From positions 1 to 5,470 of the forward strand of contig CALARM010000978.1 in the NCBI GenBank assembly GCA_937888925.1: a DNA stretch of 5,470 nucleotides. Reading direction: 5' to 3'. Below the pieces are notes generated by a model. That model worked only from the letters and a program-made list of their open reading frames with translations. It had not been told where the DNA came from and did no database searches. Origin of the DNA: an uncultured Synergistia bacterium. Lineage in GTDB: Bacteria; Eremiobacterota; SpSt-956; JAKJGF01. Shown here in pieces: positions 5,123 to 5,470 of the stretch. Each line of letters begins with the position of its first letter. Positions within the stretch are counted from its first letter, which is position 1. A program made the position numbers and the translations under genes.

Positions 5123-5189
5123 TTAACGTTGTTTTTATGTAGGTTTACGTGATATCACCTGAATTTACATAAAAATAAATCAACGGTAA
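5123..5189 (+). promoter_or_regulatory. Long imperfect hairpin just before the last gene
   Basis: Paired segments from outside in are TTA 5123-5125 with TAA 5187-5189, CGTTG 5127-5131 with CAACG 5181-5185, TTTTTATGTA 5132-5141 with TACATAAAAA 5166-5175, and GGT 5142-5144 with ACC 5157-5159. Small bulges occur on the 3' side. The top contains the perfect 10-base palindrome GTGATATCAC (5149-5158). The structure ends six bases before the ATG at 5195 and could hide its weak ribosome binding site, or act as DNA-level operator sites. Confidence 0.5.
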
Positions 5190-5194
5190 GAGTT

Positions 5195-5470
5195 ATGTCG
5201 TTCATGGATAGAATACAGAATATTGAGAGCAGGTTTAATTCCATAGAAGCCCGTTTTAATCCTGAAGCAACAAAACAGAAGACTGTATCTACAGGCCAGG
5301 AATTACAGGGTCAGCAATCCTTTTCTCAGGTCTATCAGTCTATGACGCAGACAGGAGGAACACAGGTTAATTATAACCAGATGCAGATGGGATTTAATCC
5401 TTCTATGGCTGCCACTACAAGTGCCAATGGCAGTGAAAATCAATATGACCAGTATATCAATGCTGCTGCC
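5195..5470 (+). CDS. N-terminal part of an unidentified flagellar-operon protein, possibly a lytic transglycosylase (3' end cut)
   Basis: The frame is open for 92 codons from ATG 5195 to the window edge. The start motif MDRIQNIESRF and a short helix with IEARF are followed by a low-complexity linker rich in Gln, Thr, Ser, Gly and Met (about 25-80). The last residues, YDQYINAAA, resemble the segment that often comes just before the catalytic SLT domain in lytic transglycosylases encoded next to fliJ; that domain would lie outside the window. There is no signal peptide, so any peptidoglycan role would need export by the flagellar system. A muramidase would fit rod penetration of the cell wall. 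Alternatives are a FliK-like hook-length protein or another secreted flagellar protein. The start is uncertain: ATG 5204 is in frame, and neither has a strong Shine-Dalgarno (only GGTAAG at 5185-5190). Confidence is high that it is coding and low on function. Confidence 0.7.
   Translation, partial: MSFMDRIQNIESRFNSIEARFNPEATKQKTVSTGQELQGQQSFSQVYQSMTQTGGTQVNYNQMQMGFNPSMAATTSANGSENQYDQYINAAA

Larger units (their letters stand above)
4726..5194 (+). other. Non-coding gap between fliJ and the next gene; candidate regulatory leader
   Basis: No credible gene is visible in these 469 bases on either strand. The stretch is AT-rich, with frequent stops in all + frames. It contains, in order, decayed heptamers, an 11-base-spaced TTAACA-like repeat with a possible -10, and an orphan AAAAGGAGG at 4848-4856 with no start codon nearby. 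Next come a 9-bp inverted repeat (4899-4962), a second AAAGGAG (5034-5040) followed only by TTG AAA TAA, and a cluster of TTATGTAA/TTTACAT dyads ending in a long hairpin. A long 5' untranslated leader or a regulated promoter region is the likeliest reading; a decayed gene is possible. Confidence 0.6.

Overview
The window is a run of a bacterial flagellar basal-body and export operon, all on the + strand. In order it holds the 3' end of fliF (MS ring), fliG (rotor switch), fliH (export ATPase regulator), fliI (export ATPase) and fliJ (export stalk/chaperone escort). After a roughly 470-base non-coding gap comes the 5' end of a further gene, cut by the window edge. Its visible N-terminus is probably the lead-in to a lytic transglycosylase or another flagellum-associated protein. 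The DNA is moderately AT-rich, with heavy use of ATA and AGA codons and both GTG and ATG starts. I cannot place the organism beyond a flagellated bacterium that is not an enteric proteobacterium. Heptanucleotide intergenic repeats like these are known from cyanobacteria (STRR type), and from memory they also occur in several Firmicutes-like and candidate phyla.

The gene products form one machine. FliF anchors the rotor in the inner membrane and its C-terminal tail holds FliG. FliG takes torque from the stator. FliH, FliI and FliJ form the soluble ATPase complex that feeds the type III export gate inside the MS/C ring.

The non-coding parts are the unusual feature. Between fliG and fliH is a perfect 15-bp hairpin whose 3' arm could instead pair with the fliH Shine-Dalgarno sequence. 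Between fliH and fliI is an array of 14 heptamers that changes sequence family three times without losing its 7-base phase. A second array of 12 heptamers starts at the last base of fliI. A third, AGCTGAT-type block sits inside the fliJ ribosome binding site and appears to have pushed the Shine-Dalgarno sequence 36 bases from the start codon. Decayed copies follow fliJ. The gap before the last gene holds direct TTAACA-like repeats at 11-base spacing, two ribosome-binding-like sequences with no usable gene after them, a TTATGTAA/TTACATAA operator-like dyad with a second variant copy, and a long imperfect hairpin ending just before the start codon.

No complete new defence or metabolic system is visible. 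The most notable candidates are the heptamer elements that remodel operon spacing, the possible fliG/fliH RNA switch, and an atypical FliG torque face in which the usual arginine is a glutamate.
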